From Sediminispirochaeta bajacaliforniensis DSM 16054 (GTDB lineage Bacteria; Spirochaetota; Spirochaetia; DSM-16054; Sediminispirochaetaceae), in NCBI RefSeq assembly GCF_000378205.1, contig NZ_KB899408.1, forward strand, positions 124,001 through 188,000: a stretch of DNA of 64,000 bases, given 5' to 3'. The position numbers and the translations under genes were made by a program. The notes below the pieces were generated by a model that was given only the letters and a program-made list of their open reading frames with translations, searched no databases and was not told the DNA's origin. How positions within the stretch are numbered: position 1 is the stretch's first letter; each line of letters starts with the position of its first letter. Shown here piece after piece: positions 10,395-18,690 of the stretch.

Positions 10395-11251
10395 GTTTTT
10401 CTCTCGGCATGTTTACGCCTCGACATAAGTGCCGATGCGCCGATAAGGACCAGAAAGGTTATCAGGTAGGGAAAGGCCAGCATGAGCGTCGGCGGAAGCC
10501 AACTCAAGCCCTGGGCATTCCCTGCGACCGCATCGGCAAAGGCGAAAAGCCATGAGGCCAGGAAGATCCCGACGGGAGATTTTCTGCCGAGGAAAACAGC
10601 GACCAGGGCTATCCATCCCTTCCCTGCGGTTATGCCGGGAACAAAGGCCTCGAGGCGGAGGGAGAGAAATGCTCCGGCAATACCGCAAAAAAGCCCTGAA
10701 AGGGTGATGGCCTGAAACTGGACAGCTCCGGGAGAAACACCCCGTCCCTTGAGCACTTCCGGGTCGATACCTGCAGCTCTGGCTCGCAGGCCGAAGGGTG
10801 TCTGGTTGAGCAGATAGATAAGCAGGGGGACAAGCAGCAATCCGACAAGGGGCGCCGGGGTGATGGTTCCTCCCGTCGGAAAGGGGATATGCGGCAGAGA
10901 TGGCATGTTTGCAATGCGTATGACCCCTCTGGTGGAAAAAAACTGACCCGAAAGAAAGGTGACCAGGCCCGTGGCCAGCAGGTTGACCGCAAGACCCGCG
11001 ATGAAGATGTTTGCCTGGAGGCGGACGCCGAAGAAACCGAAGAGCGCTGCCGCCCCGGCGCTTGCCGTCGCTGCGGCAAGCAGCCCCAGTATGATGCTTC
11101 CGCTAAAGCCTGCCACCACTACCGCCGTAAAGGCCCCTATCAGCATAAGTCCTTCCAGGGCGATATTCAGTATCCCTGCCCGTTCGGTTATGACCCCGCC
11201 GAGGGCCGCAATGAGGACCGGTGCCATCAGGTCGAAGATGCTTGCAATCAC
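10391..11251 (-). CDS. rfuD: Riboflavin ABC transporter permease RfuD
   Basis: Second permease of a BMP-type importer (sugar/nucleoside-like family, BPD_transp_2). The N-terminus [21 protein letters not shown] and then [16 protein letters not shown] are family hallmarks, and about eight hydrophobic helices are visible in 286 aa. The riboflavin assignment rests on the FMN riboswitch heading the operon and on the known treponemal riboflavin system RfuABCD, not on residues in this protein. It overlaps the other permease gene and the rlpA-like gene by four bases each (ATGA), so translation is coupled throughout. Confidence 0.8.
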   Translation of the reverse strand: MIASIFDLMAPVLIAALGGVITERAGILNIALEGLMLIGAFTAVVVAGFSGSIILGLLAAATASAGAAALFGFFGVRLQANIFIAGLAVNLLATGLVTFLSGQFFSTRGVIRIANMPSLPHIPFPTGGTITPAPLVGLLLVPLLIYLLNQTPFGLRARAAGIDPEVLKGRGVSPGAVQFQAITLSGLFCGIAGAFLSLRLEAFVPGITAGKGWIALVAVFLGRKSPVGIFLASWLFAFADAVAGNAQGLSWLPPTLMLAFPYLITFLVLIGASALMSRRKHAERKT

Positions 11252-12255
11252 TGCTTTTTCCTCCTTCCGATCACAATACGGGCGGTGATAAAGAGGAAGA
11301 CCACCCCCTGAACGATGCTTGATAATTCCATACTTATACTGCTGGAAAGGGTTGCGGTATCCGTCGCTTCCTGAAGAAATGCAAAAACGATACCGGCCGG
11401 GATGATAAGCAAGGGATGGTTGGCTCCGATAAGCGCCACGGCAATGCCGTTCCAGCCCAATCCGGAGCTTGCTCCCTGGATGGCCATGTGAAGATCCCCT
11501 ACAATCGTAAAGGCCCCGACGATACCGTAGAGAGCCCCACTGATAATCATAGGTACTACGAGATGGCGATCCACATCGATGCCTCCGTAGCGGGCGAATT
11601 CACGGTTCAGGCCGCAGAGGCGCAGCTCGTAGCCTCGGTAACTCTTGAACAGATAGAGATACAGAAACCATGCGATCAGCGGTGCGATGAAAATCACCGG
11701 GGTCAGATGGGAGGGGGGGAGGAGTCGGGGCAACCAAAAGCTTTTGGAAATCTCCGGAGTGGAAAGGAGGAAGCTCTTTTGGTCCCGGAGAGGACCTATG
11801 ATCAGATAGTCGATGGTGTAAACCAGGCTCTGGCCCAGGAGAAAAGAGCTTATCAGCTCGTCGGTATTCCAGAACCGCTTGAACAAGCCGCAGAGCCCTG
11901 CCGCCGCTGCTCCTGCCACTGATGCGGCGGACACCATGATTGCGATTCCGAGAAAACCGCTTTCCGGTGGGAGTATGGTACCCAACATGGCCGCAGTAAA
12001 GGCTCCCGCATAGACCTGGCCTTCTCCTCCCAGGTTGAAAACTCCACTGCGGAAGGCAATCGACATTCCGCCTCCGGCGATCATCAGAAGGGCCGCAAGG
12101 GAGAGCATGTTGCCGAAGTAGTATCTGGAAGAGAATGGCCCGGTAAAGAAATTGAGTATCGCCTTTCCCGGATGGGGAGCTGCTATCAGCATGATGAGCA
12201 GGGCGGTAAGGGTTGCGGCAGAAAGAGCCGTTGCTGTTCTGTGACTCCGCTTCAT
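11248..12255 (-). CDS. rfuC: Riboflavin ABC transporter permease RfuC
   Basis: First permease of the BMP-type importer, 335 aa with about eight to ten hydrophobic helices. Family features include SLAALLMIAGGGMSIAFRSG followed by VFNLGGEGQVYAGAF, and the late loop YGGIDVDRHLVVPMIISGAL. It overlaps its neighbours on both sides by four bases. As with RfuD, riboflavin specificity is inferred from the riboswitch and from the operon order: binding protein, ATPase, two permeases. Confidence 0.8.
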   Translation of the reverse strand: MKRSHRTATALSAATLTALLIMLIAAPHPGKAILNFFTGPFSSRYYFGNMLSLAALLMIAGGGMSIAFRSGVFNLGGEGQVYAGAFTAAMLGTILPPESGFLGIAIMVSAASVAGAAAAGLCGLFKRFWNTDELISSFLLGQSLVYTIDYLIIGPLRDQKSFLLSTPEISKSFWLPRLLPPSHLTPVIFIAPLIAWFLYLYLFKSYRGYELRLCGLNREFARYGGIDVDRHLVVPMIISGALYGIVGAFTIVGDLHMAIQGASSGLGWNGIAVALIGANHPLLIIPAGIVFAFLQEATDTATLSSSISMELSSIVQGVVFLFITARIVIGRRKKQ

Positions 12256-13814
12256 AAAGGGTTTCCCTGCAGCATCAATCTTCCAGCTTTTTCTCTATCG
12301 AGCTCTCGTGCCTGCACCGTGGCCACCATCGCCCCTCCGTGAAGAACGACGATACGATCGGCTGCGGAAAGCGCCTCGTCGATATCGGAGGTGAGCAGCA
12401 GGACACCGCTGCCAGCCTGTTTCATTGAATCAATCTTTTCAAGTATGCGCTTTCTGCTTGCTACATCAAGCCCCCAGGAGGGCTCTGCGAAGAGTATGAG
12501 GGAAGGGGAACGGCTAAGCTCCCTTCCGATAATGACTTTCTGAATGTTCCCTCCGGAGAGCGCATCCATGCGGTCGCCTGCTCCTCCTCGTATCCCGTAC
12601 TCCTCAAAGAGGTGTTTTGTGAAGCGTTGGATCTCATCCTCCTTCATGGTGGCCCAGCCGTGAAAGGTCCGGTAGTTCAGAAGAATGAGGTTTTCCGCAA
12701 CCGTGGATGAGATACTGGCACCCCGGACCATTCTGTCTGTCGGTACATAGGCAACCCTTTTTTTACGCAGCAGCTCCGGGCTGAGCCGTTCGAGTCGCTC
12801 TCCAAACAGACATATCTCCCCCGTGTCCGGAGGAGAGAGACCGGCAAGAAGCCGCTCCACGGTTTCAAGCCCCGCTTCCCGCATACCCAGCACGGCTATT
12901 GCTTCTCCGGGCGAGAGGGAGAACGAGAGCCCTTTGAGCGGCGGGTAGCCCTCGCAGTTGCAGGTAAGCCTTTCGACGGAAAGCAAGGGGGATGAGGGCC
13001 CAGCGACCTTTTTGTCTGTCGTCTTGGGCTTTCTGCTTATACTGGTGATATCGGTCCTCTCCTTCTGAGGTTTTCCGTCGATCATGAGATGAGTGAGCTT
13101 TTCCAAACTACACTCCTTGGAACGAAGGGTCCTGATCAATCTTCCCTCACGAAGTACCGCAATCGTATCGGCGTTCCCCAGCGCCTCCCGTAATTTGTGC
13201 GTAACGATAAATATTGTGTGCCCCTCTTCTTTCAGACGTGCAAGAAGCCTGTACAGATATTCGGTTTCCCTATCGTCGAAAATAGTGGTCGGTTCGTCGA
13301 GCACAATCACCTTCACCGAGCGGGAAAGCAGATAGAGAAGGCTCACATTCTGGCGTTCCACCGCATCAAGCCCCCCGGCCTTTCTCGAAAGTTCTATCGG
13401 AATACCGTATCGGTCGGAGACCTTTTGTATCTCTGCAGCAGCCCTTCGCCGTTCTATCCTGCCGGGGAATCGAGTCGGCTCGTTTCCCAAAAGGAGGTTA
13501 TCAAGAACGCTAAAATCGGGAATCAGCCGAACCTGTTGACGGACCATGCCGATGCCCGTTTCAAGAGCATCGGCCGTCGTTGAAAAGTGTTTCGCCTCTC
13601 CGCCGATGAGGATGGTCCCGCTGTCCGGCTTCAGATAACCGCACATGAGCTTCATAAGGGTCGATTTCCCTGAACCGTTTTCTCCAATCAGGGCAACCGT
13701 CTCACCAGCGGCAGCATTGAGAGAGACCGAACGACAGGCATGAATTCCGTTTTCACGATAGGTTTTATCGATTTCCTTCAGCGATACCGCTATCTGTTTC
13801 CGGCCGGGGTCCAT
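12252..13814 (-). CDS. rfuB: Riboflavin ABC transporter duplex ATPase RfuB
   Basis: Two ABC ATPase modules in one 520-aa chain, the normal form for BMP/sugar-type importers. Module 1 has a full Walker A (GENGSGKSTLMKL) and Walker B (VIVLDEPTTIF) but a degenerate signature (GLDAVERQNVSLLY where LSxGxxQ is usual). Module 2 has a broken Walker A (VLGMREAGLETVERLL) but a good signature (LSGGNIQKVIIGREL) and a changed Walker B (LILFAEPSWGLD). The two halves therefore complement each other to give one composite active site, as is typical of this subfamily. It starts four bases after the binding-protein gene. Confidence 0.85.
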   Translation of the reverse strand: MDPGRKQIAVSLKEIDKTYRENGIHACRSVSLNAAAGETVALIGENGSGKSTLMKLMCGYLKPDSGTILIGGEAKHFSTTADALETGIGMVRQQVRLIPDFSVLDNLLLGNEPTRFPGRIERRRAAAEIQKVSDRYGIPIELSRKAGGLDAVERQNVSLLYLLSRSVKVIVLDEPTTIFDDRETEYLYRLLARLKEEGHTIFIVTHKLREALGNADTIAVLREGRLIRTLRSKECSLEKLTHLMIDGKPQKERTDITSISRKPKTTDKKVAGPSSPLLSVERLTCNCEGYPPLKGLSFSLSPGEAIAVLGMREAGLETVERLLAGLSPPDTGEICLFGERLERLSPELLRKKRVAYVPTDRMVRGASISSTVAENLILLNYRTFHGWATMKEDEIQRFTKHLFEEYGIRGGAGDRMDALSGGNIQKVIIGRELSRSPSLILFAEPSWGLDVASRKRILEKIDSMKQAGSGVLLLTSDIDEALSAADRIVVLHGGAMVATVQARELDREKAGRLMLQGNPL

Positions 13815-13818
13815 GGCC

Positions 13819-14877
13819 TTATCGCTCTTCCTCTAAGAGAGGGAGGAGAGGATTGCCTTGCTTCAGATCTTCGAGAAACCGATGTTGTCGTTCCCTCAGC
13901 TCTTTGGGGACCGTTTCCCTGTAGTGTTCGTCGTTTTCGACAAAGGTGATCCACCCGTCTTTGGTCGATGCGACCTCGGCACTGCCGAATGGAAGCGTTC
14001 CGTCGATAGCCGCAAGGCTCTTTTCGTAGGCCGCCCGGTACTGTTCGACGGCGGTACTCCCGATAACCGTACCCGGCGCAACATCGTAGCCCGCCGTATC
14101 GAACCATAGTACGTAGCGGCCCCGTTCCTTGGCGGCGGCCACCACTCCCTGATTTGCCCCTCCCGCAATGGTAAGGATCACGTCTGTTCCGCTGTCGTAG
14201 AGCGATGAGGCCAGTTCGGAGCCCTTTGAGGCATCGAACCAGTTCCCCACGACGCGGAATTCGATCTTTGCCTCCGGTGCCACACGTTTTACCCCGCGCT
14301 CAAAGCCGGGACGTATTGCCTGGTTCATATCCGGATATTCCTGACCGACAATCATTCCCACCGAGAGATGTTCCTTGTCGGCACCACTCATATCCGAGCC
14401 GGTAACAAGAGCTGCGAAGGTTCCTGCAAGATACCCCTGTTCCATCTGGTGGTATCGCAGCGTGTAAATCGACGGATTACCTTCGAGAAATCCGTCGAGT
14501 ATGAGGAATTTCTGCTGCGGGAATTCCCCCGATATTGCTTCACAAATCTTAGGCAGAGCCGGATTTGTCGTAACAATCAGATCCCAGTCGCCCGAGGCTG
14601 CAAGAGCCTTTACCTTTTCGCCCCATTCTCCCTGGTTGAAGCCCCCTTCGATAACCGAAGCCTCGACCTTATCCCGTTCCTTTGCGGCAGCAAGCACCCC
14701 GTCGGCCATTTCGCTGTAGGTCGGGCTTCCCTCGGTAACACCGGGGATGAAGACGGCAATGTCGTATGTATCATCCTTTTGTGAACATCCGGGGAACACA
14801 AGGGTCAAGAACAAAAAAACGGTTATGACGAGAAGATGCATGCCGATTCTTCTCTTTCCTATATTATGAAAAAACAC
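13819..14877 (-). CDS. rfuA: Riboflavin-binding BMP-family lipoprotein RfuA
   Basis: Substrate-binding lipoprotein of the BMP (basic membrane protein) family, first gene after the FMN riboswitch. The N-terminus has a basic n-region (GKRRIG), a hydrophobic core (LLVITVFLFLTLVF) and a Cys in FPGCSQKD that fits a spirochaetal lipobox. The fold is supported by IAVFIPGVTEGSPTYSEMAD and the late motif GSTAVEQYRAAYEKSLAAI. The start is GTG 14877: GGAGGG lies five bases upstream and the codon is in frame with the ATG at 14841, which has no good ribosome-binding site. Treponemal RfuA is the only BMP protein I know to bind riboflavin; here the ligand is inferred from the riboswitch. Confidence 0.82.
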   Translation of the reverse strand: MFFHNIGKRRIGMHLLVITVFLFLTLVFPGCSQKDDTYDIAVFIPGVTEGSPTYSEMADGVLAAAKERDKVEASVIEGGFNQGEWGEKVKALAASGDWDLIVTTNPALPKICEAISGEFPQQKFLILDGFLEGNPSIYTLRYHQMEQGYLAGTFAALVTGSDMSGADKEHLSVGMIVGQEYPDMNQAIRPGFERGVKRVAPEAKIEFRVVGNWFDASKGSELASSLYDSGTDVILTIAGGANQGVVAAAKERGRYVLWFDTAGYDVAPGTVIGSTAVEQYRAAYEKSLAAIDGTLPFGSAEVASTKDGWITFVENDEHYRETVPKELRERQHRFLEDLKQGNPLLPLLEEER

Positions 14878-14920
14878 CGATCCCTCCTTGTGGATCGAAA
14901 CAGCATTTTTCCGGGGGGAG
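14869..14920 (-). promoter_or_regulatory. Expression platform of the FMN riboswitch
   Basis: Between the aptamer and rfuA, CGATCC and GGATCG (14878-14897) form a 6-bp stem whose loop and 3' arm contain the rfuA ribosome-binding site GGAGGG. A run of T follows (14869-14874), and a CTCCCCCC tract (14913-14920) could alternatively pair with GGAGGG. Either a short terminator or ribosome-site masking is possible; masking fits better because the stem lies on the ribosome-binding site. Confidence 0.5.
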
Positions 14921-14956
14921 CTACAGGAAGGTCTATCGTGCGGTAGGCGATCCCAT

Positions 14957-15078
14957 ATTTCTTCTCCCATCCAGACTTTCACTGTCGGTAACGGAATCTC
15001 ACCGTTTCACCCCAAGGCTTTCGGGATTGCGGACTATCACCGCCGGTCGGGACCCGAAGTCCCTCCCTCGAAGAAAAT
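14957..15078 (-). ncRNA. FMN riboswitch (RFN element)
   Basis: On the minus strand the region has the conserved RFN core: GACCGGCGGTGATAGTCCGC, then a GGTGAAACGGTGAGATTCCG segment, then ACCGACAGTGAAAGTCTGG and GATGGGAGAAG. The closing stem P1 pairs ATTTTCTTC (15070-15078) with GAAGAAAT (14957-14964). It is headed by its own promoter and lies about 80 bases before the rfuA start. By family knowledge it binds FMN and lowers expression of the downstream riboflavin genes. Confidence 0.93.
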
Positions 15079-15090
15079 GGTATGAAAAAT

Positions 15091-15119
15091 ATAGTATGAA
15101 TCCGTGAGCTTTTCGTCAA
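15091..15119 (-). promoter_or_regulatory. Promoter of the rfu operon
   Basis: TTGACG (15119-15114) and TACTAT (15096-15091) are 17 bases apart on the minus strand. The predicted start of transcription falls a few bases before the first stem of the FMN riboswitch. Confidence 0.65.
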
Positions 15120-15130
15120 GAGAGCTTTGG

Positions 15131-15160
15131 TTGACCCCTATCCCTCTCTGGTGGTATGCT
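15131..15160 (+). promoter_or_regulatory. Candidate promoter of prs
   Basis: TTGACC (15131-15136) and TATGCT (15155-15160) are 18 bases apart, giving a leader of roughly 40 bases before ATG 15208. It is divergent from the rfu promoter. The 14878-15207 stretch holds only this promoter, the rfu promoter and the riboswitch. Confidence 0.5.
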
Positions 15161-15207
15161 CGGCTACGGTCCAGAAGAGAACTATCGATTCCGAGGTATC
15201 CGTTTCT

Positions 15208-16446
15208 ATGAGTATTATTAAACCCGCCAGTCTGGGGATCATCGCCTGCCCCGGCGCCGAGCAATTTACTTCCGATGTGATTCGGCATCTTAAACGCCAA
15301 TATGTCAAGAAGTATCATAAACTTGCTTCCGATCTTTCGGCAAAGTACAGCATGACAACCGAAGAGGTCTGGAAGAGAATGAACCTCATTGAGGACTTGC
15401 ATCGGCTTGAGGATGATCCGAGAAAGAGACCGGTAGACCGTTTTCGTCCGCCCGAATTTCGGCTGCCTGTACGTTTTACCAGATTTGCCAACGGGGAATT
15501 CAAGTCGGAACTCCTCTCTTCGGTGAAGGGAATGAGTGTTTTCATCATCCAGGATGTGGAAAATCACTACCCTCTATCTTTCTATAATTCCGAGGAATTG
15601 GTGCGTCTTTCGGTAAACGACCATGTGATGATGCTGTTCACCACCATCGATGCCGCCCTGGAAGCGGGTGCGGAAAGCGTTACCCTTGTTCTTCCGACCT
15701 ATCCCTACAGTCGCCAGCATAAGAAGCGGGGAAGGGAAGCTCTCACCGCCCGTTGGTTCGGCCAGATGTGTGAGCACAGCGGTGCCAGCAGGATCATAAC
15801 CGTGGATATCCATTCGAAGGAGATCGAAAACACCTTCAATAAGCTGATCTTGGAGAATCTTCACGGAAGCTATCAGATTATTCGTGCGTTAAAGGATCTT
15901 GTTGATCTCAGCGACCCCGACCTCGTTGTGGTCAGCCCCGATACCGGGGCCGTGGACCGCAATAAATTTTATGCCGGGAATCTGAAAAAGCCTTTGGCCC
16001 TTTTATATAAGGAACGGGATTATTCGCGGGTAAGTCGTGATGCATCGAGTAGTAACATTACCAATATTCGGCTCCTCGGGGACGTAACGGGAAAGATCGT
16101 CTTTATGGCCGATGATATGCTTGGGACGGGCGGCACCTTGATGAAAGCAATGCGGGAGCTGAAACGACTGGGCGCCAGGCAGATCATAGCCGCCGCAAGC
16201 CTTCCTTTTTTTACCGGCGATGCCGTCGACCACTTTGACCAGGCGTATAAAGAGGGAATCTTCTACCGAATCATCGGAACAAACGCAGTCTATCACGACG
16301 CAATGTTACTTGATCGTGAATGGTATATTTCCGCCGACATCACTGATCTTCATGCACGTATCATCAGCAGGCTTCACCACGGGCGCTCTCTTTCTCCTCT
16401 GCTTGAGAATAGCCGCATCATACAAAAGCTGCTGCGTAAGGAGTGA
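15208..16446 (+). CDS. prs: Ribose-phosphate pyrophosphokinase, long form
   Basis: PRPP synthase: ribose 5-phosphate + ATP to PRPP + AMP, for nucleotide, His and Trp synthesis. The N-terminal half carries the FANGEFKSEL and FIIQDVENHYP motifs and the C-terminal half the phosphoribosyl loop VFMADDMLGTGGTLMKAM (around residues 295-310), which replaces the classical VDDMIDTGGT. HSKEIENTF and VVSPDTGAVDR match the catalytic and ribose-binding regions. At 412 aa it is about 100 residues longer than the usual ~315-aa enzyme; the extra sequence lies at the N-terminus and in an insertion around residues 30-80. ATG 15208 is chosen because GAGG precedes it; an ATG at 15127 lies upstream of the promoter. 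Confidence 0.85.
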   Translation: MSIIKPASLGIIACPGAEQFTSDVIRHLKRQYVKKYHKLASDLSAKYSMTTEEVWKRMNLIEDLHRLEDDPRKRPVDRFRPPEFRLPVRFTRFANGEFKSELLSSVKGMSVFIIQDVENHYPLSFYNSEELVRLSVNDHVMMLFTTIDAALEAGAESVTLVLPTYPYSRQHKKRGREALTARWFGQMCEHSGASRIITVDIHSKEIENTFNKLILENLHGSYQIIRALKDLVDLSDPDLVVVSPDTGAVDRNKFYAGNLKKPLALLYKERDYSRVSRDASSSNITNIRLLGDVTGKIVFMADDMLGTGGTLMKAMRELKRLGARQIIAAASLPFFTGDAVDHFDQAYKEGIFYRIIGTNAVYHDAMLLDREWYISADITDLHARIISRLHHGRSLSPLLENSRIIQKLLRKE

Positions 16447-16464
16447 AGAAAAGGAATGGGAAAG

Positions 16465-17925
16465 ATGAGTATCCGCCGGAACGGCAAGGTCCTTGCCGTC
16501 GACATCGGCACCTCTTCCATGAAGGGGGCGGTGATAGACTCCGGCGGGCATGCCTTTTCTCTGGTGCGGGTTCCTTTTCCGGAAATAGCTCCTCCGAAAG
16601 CTGCCGAAAGTGCATTAACGTGGGAAGGGCTCTGGGATCCCGAACTATGGGATGCCGGCTTTCATGAGCTTCTTCATCGGCTCGGACCGGATTGCTGCGG
16701 CAGTATCGATGCTGTGGCGATAAGCGGTAACGGTCCCTCTGTTGTTCCTCTCGGCCGTGACGGCAAGCCCGTTGCCGGCTCACTGCTTTGGCACGACAGG
16801 CGGGAGCGACGGCTCGACGGTGACCCCTCCTTCTTCTTGCCGAAGATGGCCTGGTACCGCCAATATCCCGATCTCTGGAGAACCATAGAAGGATTTATCG
16901 GCTGTCCGGAGTATCTCGGCTATCTTCTTACCGGCGAACGCTTTTTCTATACCCCGTCGGAGGAATTCATCCCCCATCTTTGGAGTCGGAAAAGCGCCGA
17001 TCTCTACGACATCCCGCTGAAGATGCTTCCTCCCCCTGTTAGAACAGGAGCGCCTGCCGGTGTCGTTTCGGCGTCTGCTGCTTCCCGTTTCGGCCTTAGG
17101 GCGGGAATCCCCCTTGCCGCGGGAGGGTCGGATTTTCTTATGGCCCTTCTCGGTAGTGGGGTTGTCCGTCCCGGCATGACCTGCGATCGTGCGGGCACCA
17201 GTGAAGGGATTAATGTTTGCGCCTCGAAACGCCTAAGCCACCCACGGGTGAGACCTTTGCCGCATGCGGTTCCGGGGCTTTACAATATCGCCGGAATTCT
17301 CAGCTCCACAGGGTTGGTCTTTGAGTGGTTTCGGCGTATCTCCGGCCAGGATCGTCGTGATTATGAAGAGATGCTGAAAGAGATTCATACGGCTCCCTTT
17401 TCTTCCCGCCCCCTCTTCTTTCCCAGTATTCATCGAGGTGCTGTCTGGGAGTTTTCCGGTGGAGTCTTTGCTGGACTGTTACCGGACCATGGCCCGGTGG
17501 AGATGGGACAGGCCGTGGTTTCGGCCATCGGCTTCGGGATCAGGGATTGCATCGAAAGTTTAAGCGAGGCTGGTTGCCGGGTGACGGAGATGAGGGTCTG
17601 CGGCGGACAGGGACGCAATCGGATATGGAACAGCATGAAAGCAGATATTGTTGGCGTACCCCTTTTGATTCCGGAGCTTTTGGATTGTGAACTGACAGGT
17701 GCTGCCGCAGCGGCCTTTGCCATGCTCGAAGGCTGTGATGATATCGTTCCGATCAGCGAACGGCTGGTCCGTATTGCCGACCGTTTCGATCCCGATGACG
17801 AAGAACATGGGCGTTGGGGCCGTCGCTACGATTCCTACCGCAGGTCGCGGGACAGGCTTCTCGATGCTTTTTCCCTTTCAGAGGGGGCTGCCAAGGGCGC
17901 TACTCTTCCCGAAAGAGAGCCATAA
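16465..17925 (+). CDS. FGGY-family carbohydrate kinase
   Basis: Sugar or polyol kinase of the FGGY/xylulokinase group, cytoplasmic. The N-terminal ATPase domain opens with VLAVDIGTSSMKGAVIDSGG; later come GTSEGINVC, SSTGLVFEWF and the family C-terminal signature VCGGQGRNRIWNSMKADIVG around residues 375-395. Length 486 aa is normal. AAGGA lies nine bases before ATG 16465, which is preferred over the ATG at 16456. It starts 18 bases after prs and is probably co-transcribed, but the substrate cannot be told. Its 3' end overlaps the convergent metallopeptidase gene by 26 bases. Confidence 0.85.
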   Translation: MSIRRNGKVLAVDIGTSSMKGAVIDSGGHAFSLVRVPFPEIAPPKAAESALTWEGLWDPELWDAGFHELLHRLGPDCCGSIDAVAISGNGPSVVPLGRDGKPVAGSLLWHDRRERRLDGDPSFFLPKMAWYRQYPDLWRTIEGFIGCPEYLGYLLTGERFFYTPSEEFIPHLWSRKSADLYDIPLKMLPPPVRTGAPAGVVSASAASRFGLRAGIPLAAGGSDFLMALLGSGVVRPGMTCDRAGTSEGINVCASKRLSHPRVRPLPHAVPGLYNIAGILSSTGLVFEWFRRISGQDRRDYEEMLKEIHTAPFSSRPLFFPSIHRGAVWEFSGGVFAGLLPDHGPVEMGQAVVSAIGFGIRDCIESLSEAGCRVTEMRVCGGQGRNRIWNSMKADIVGVPLLIPELLDCELTGAAAAAFAMLEGCDDIVPISERLVRIADRFDPDDEEHGRWGRRYDSYRRSRDRLLDAFSLSEGAAKGATLPEREP

Positions 17926-18631
17926 TCCTTCGCAGATTCCTCAGCTGCTTGTCTATCTCTGCATAGTTGGGACACAGCCGTTCCACTTCCTTCCAGTAGA
18001 GCTTGGAGTGGTTGAGGTGGATTTGGTGGCACAATTCATGGATCACCAGGTAGCGTTGGAGCTCCGGTTCAAGCATGATTACCCGCCAGTTGAGGGAGAT
18101 ATTTCCTCCTGAGGAGCTGCTTCCCCATCTGCTGCGCTGATTGCGGATAAAGACCTTATGTACCGGAATGTCCACCTCCGCAGATATCTCTCTAACCAAT
18201 ACCTTAAGCCGGCTTCTGGCTTCGGCCTCCAGCCACTTTTTCAGCGAGGCAATAATCAGGGGTTTGGAACGATCGGGGCCGACGACGGCAACCGCTTTCC
18301 TGTTTTGATCGAGGGTGACTCCGTAGCTTTTCCGCTTTGAAGAGGTCGTGATTTCCACCGGATACTCTTTCCCGTTCAAAAATATCCTCGTGGAAGGGTC
18401 TGTGCGCTTGAGATCCTCTTCTATGCGCCAGAGATGACCTGCTATCCACCGGCGTTTTGTTTCGATGGCCCGTTCTATTTCCGCCTTTGTGGTCGTTACG
18501 GGACAAGAAACGCTGACATTCCCCGAACCTGAAATCTTGATTCGGATATGTTTTTGACGTTTGCGCCGAAGGATGGAAACATCAAAGCTTCCCGTTCCGA
18601 CGCGCAAAGGGATTGATTCCTTACCGCTCAT
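17900..18631 (-). CDS. YgjP-like (DUF45) zinc metallopeptidase
   Basis: Predicted cytoplasmic metalloprotease of the DUF45/WLM-related YgjP family. The key motif is VIHELCHQIHLNHSKLYW, with zinc-binding His about 198 and 202 and the catalytic Glu about 199; upstream come the family strings FIRNQRSRWGSSSS and ISLNWRVIML. The N-terminal ~110 residues (KHIRIKISGSGNVSVSCP) are the usual beta-rich part. Length 243 aa is normal. Physiological substrates of this family are unknown to me. It is convergent with and overlaps the sugar-kinase gene, and is divergent from the transglutaminase gene. Confidence 0.85.
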   Translation of the reverse strand: MSGKESIPLRVGTGSFDVSILRRKRQKHIRIKISGSGNVSVSCPVTTTKAEIERAIETKRRWIAGHLWRIEEDLKRTDPSTRIFLNGKEYPVEITTSSKRKSYGVTLDQNRKAVAVVGPDRSKPLIIASLKKWLEAEARSRLKVLVREISAEVDIPVHKVFIRNQRSRWGSSSSGGNISLNWRVIMLEPELQRYLVIHELCHQIHLNHSKLYWKEVERLCPNYAEIDKQLRNLRRIMALFREE

Positions 18632-18690
18632 ACTTCATCCGATTTGCCCTCTTTCAAGGGATTGTAGTATCCTGAATTAGGGGGGTAAAG

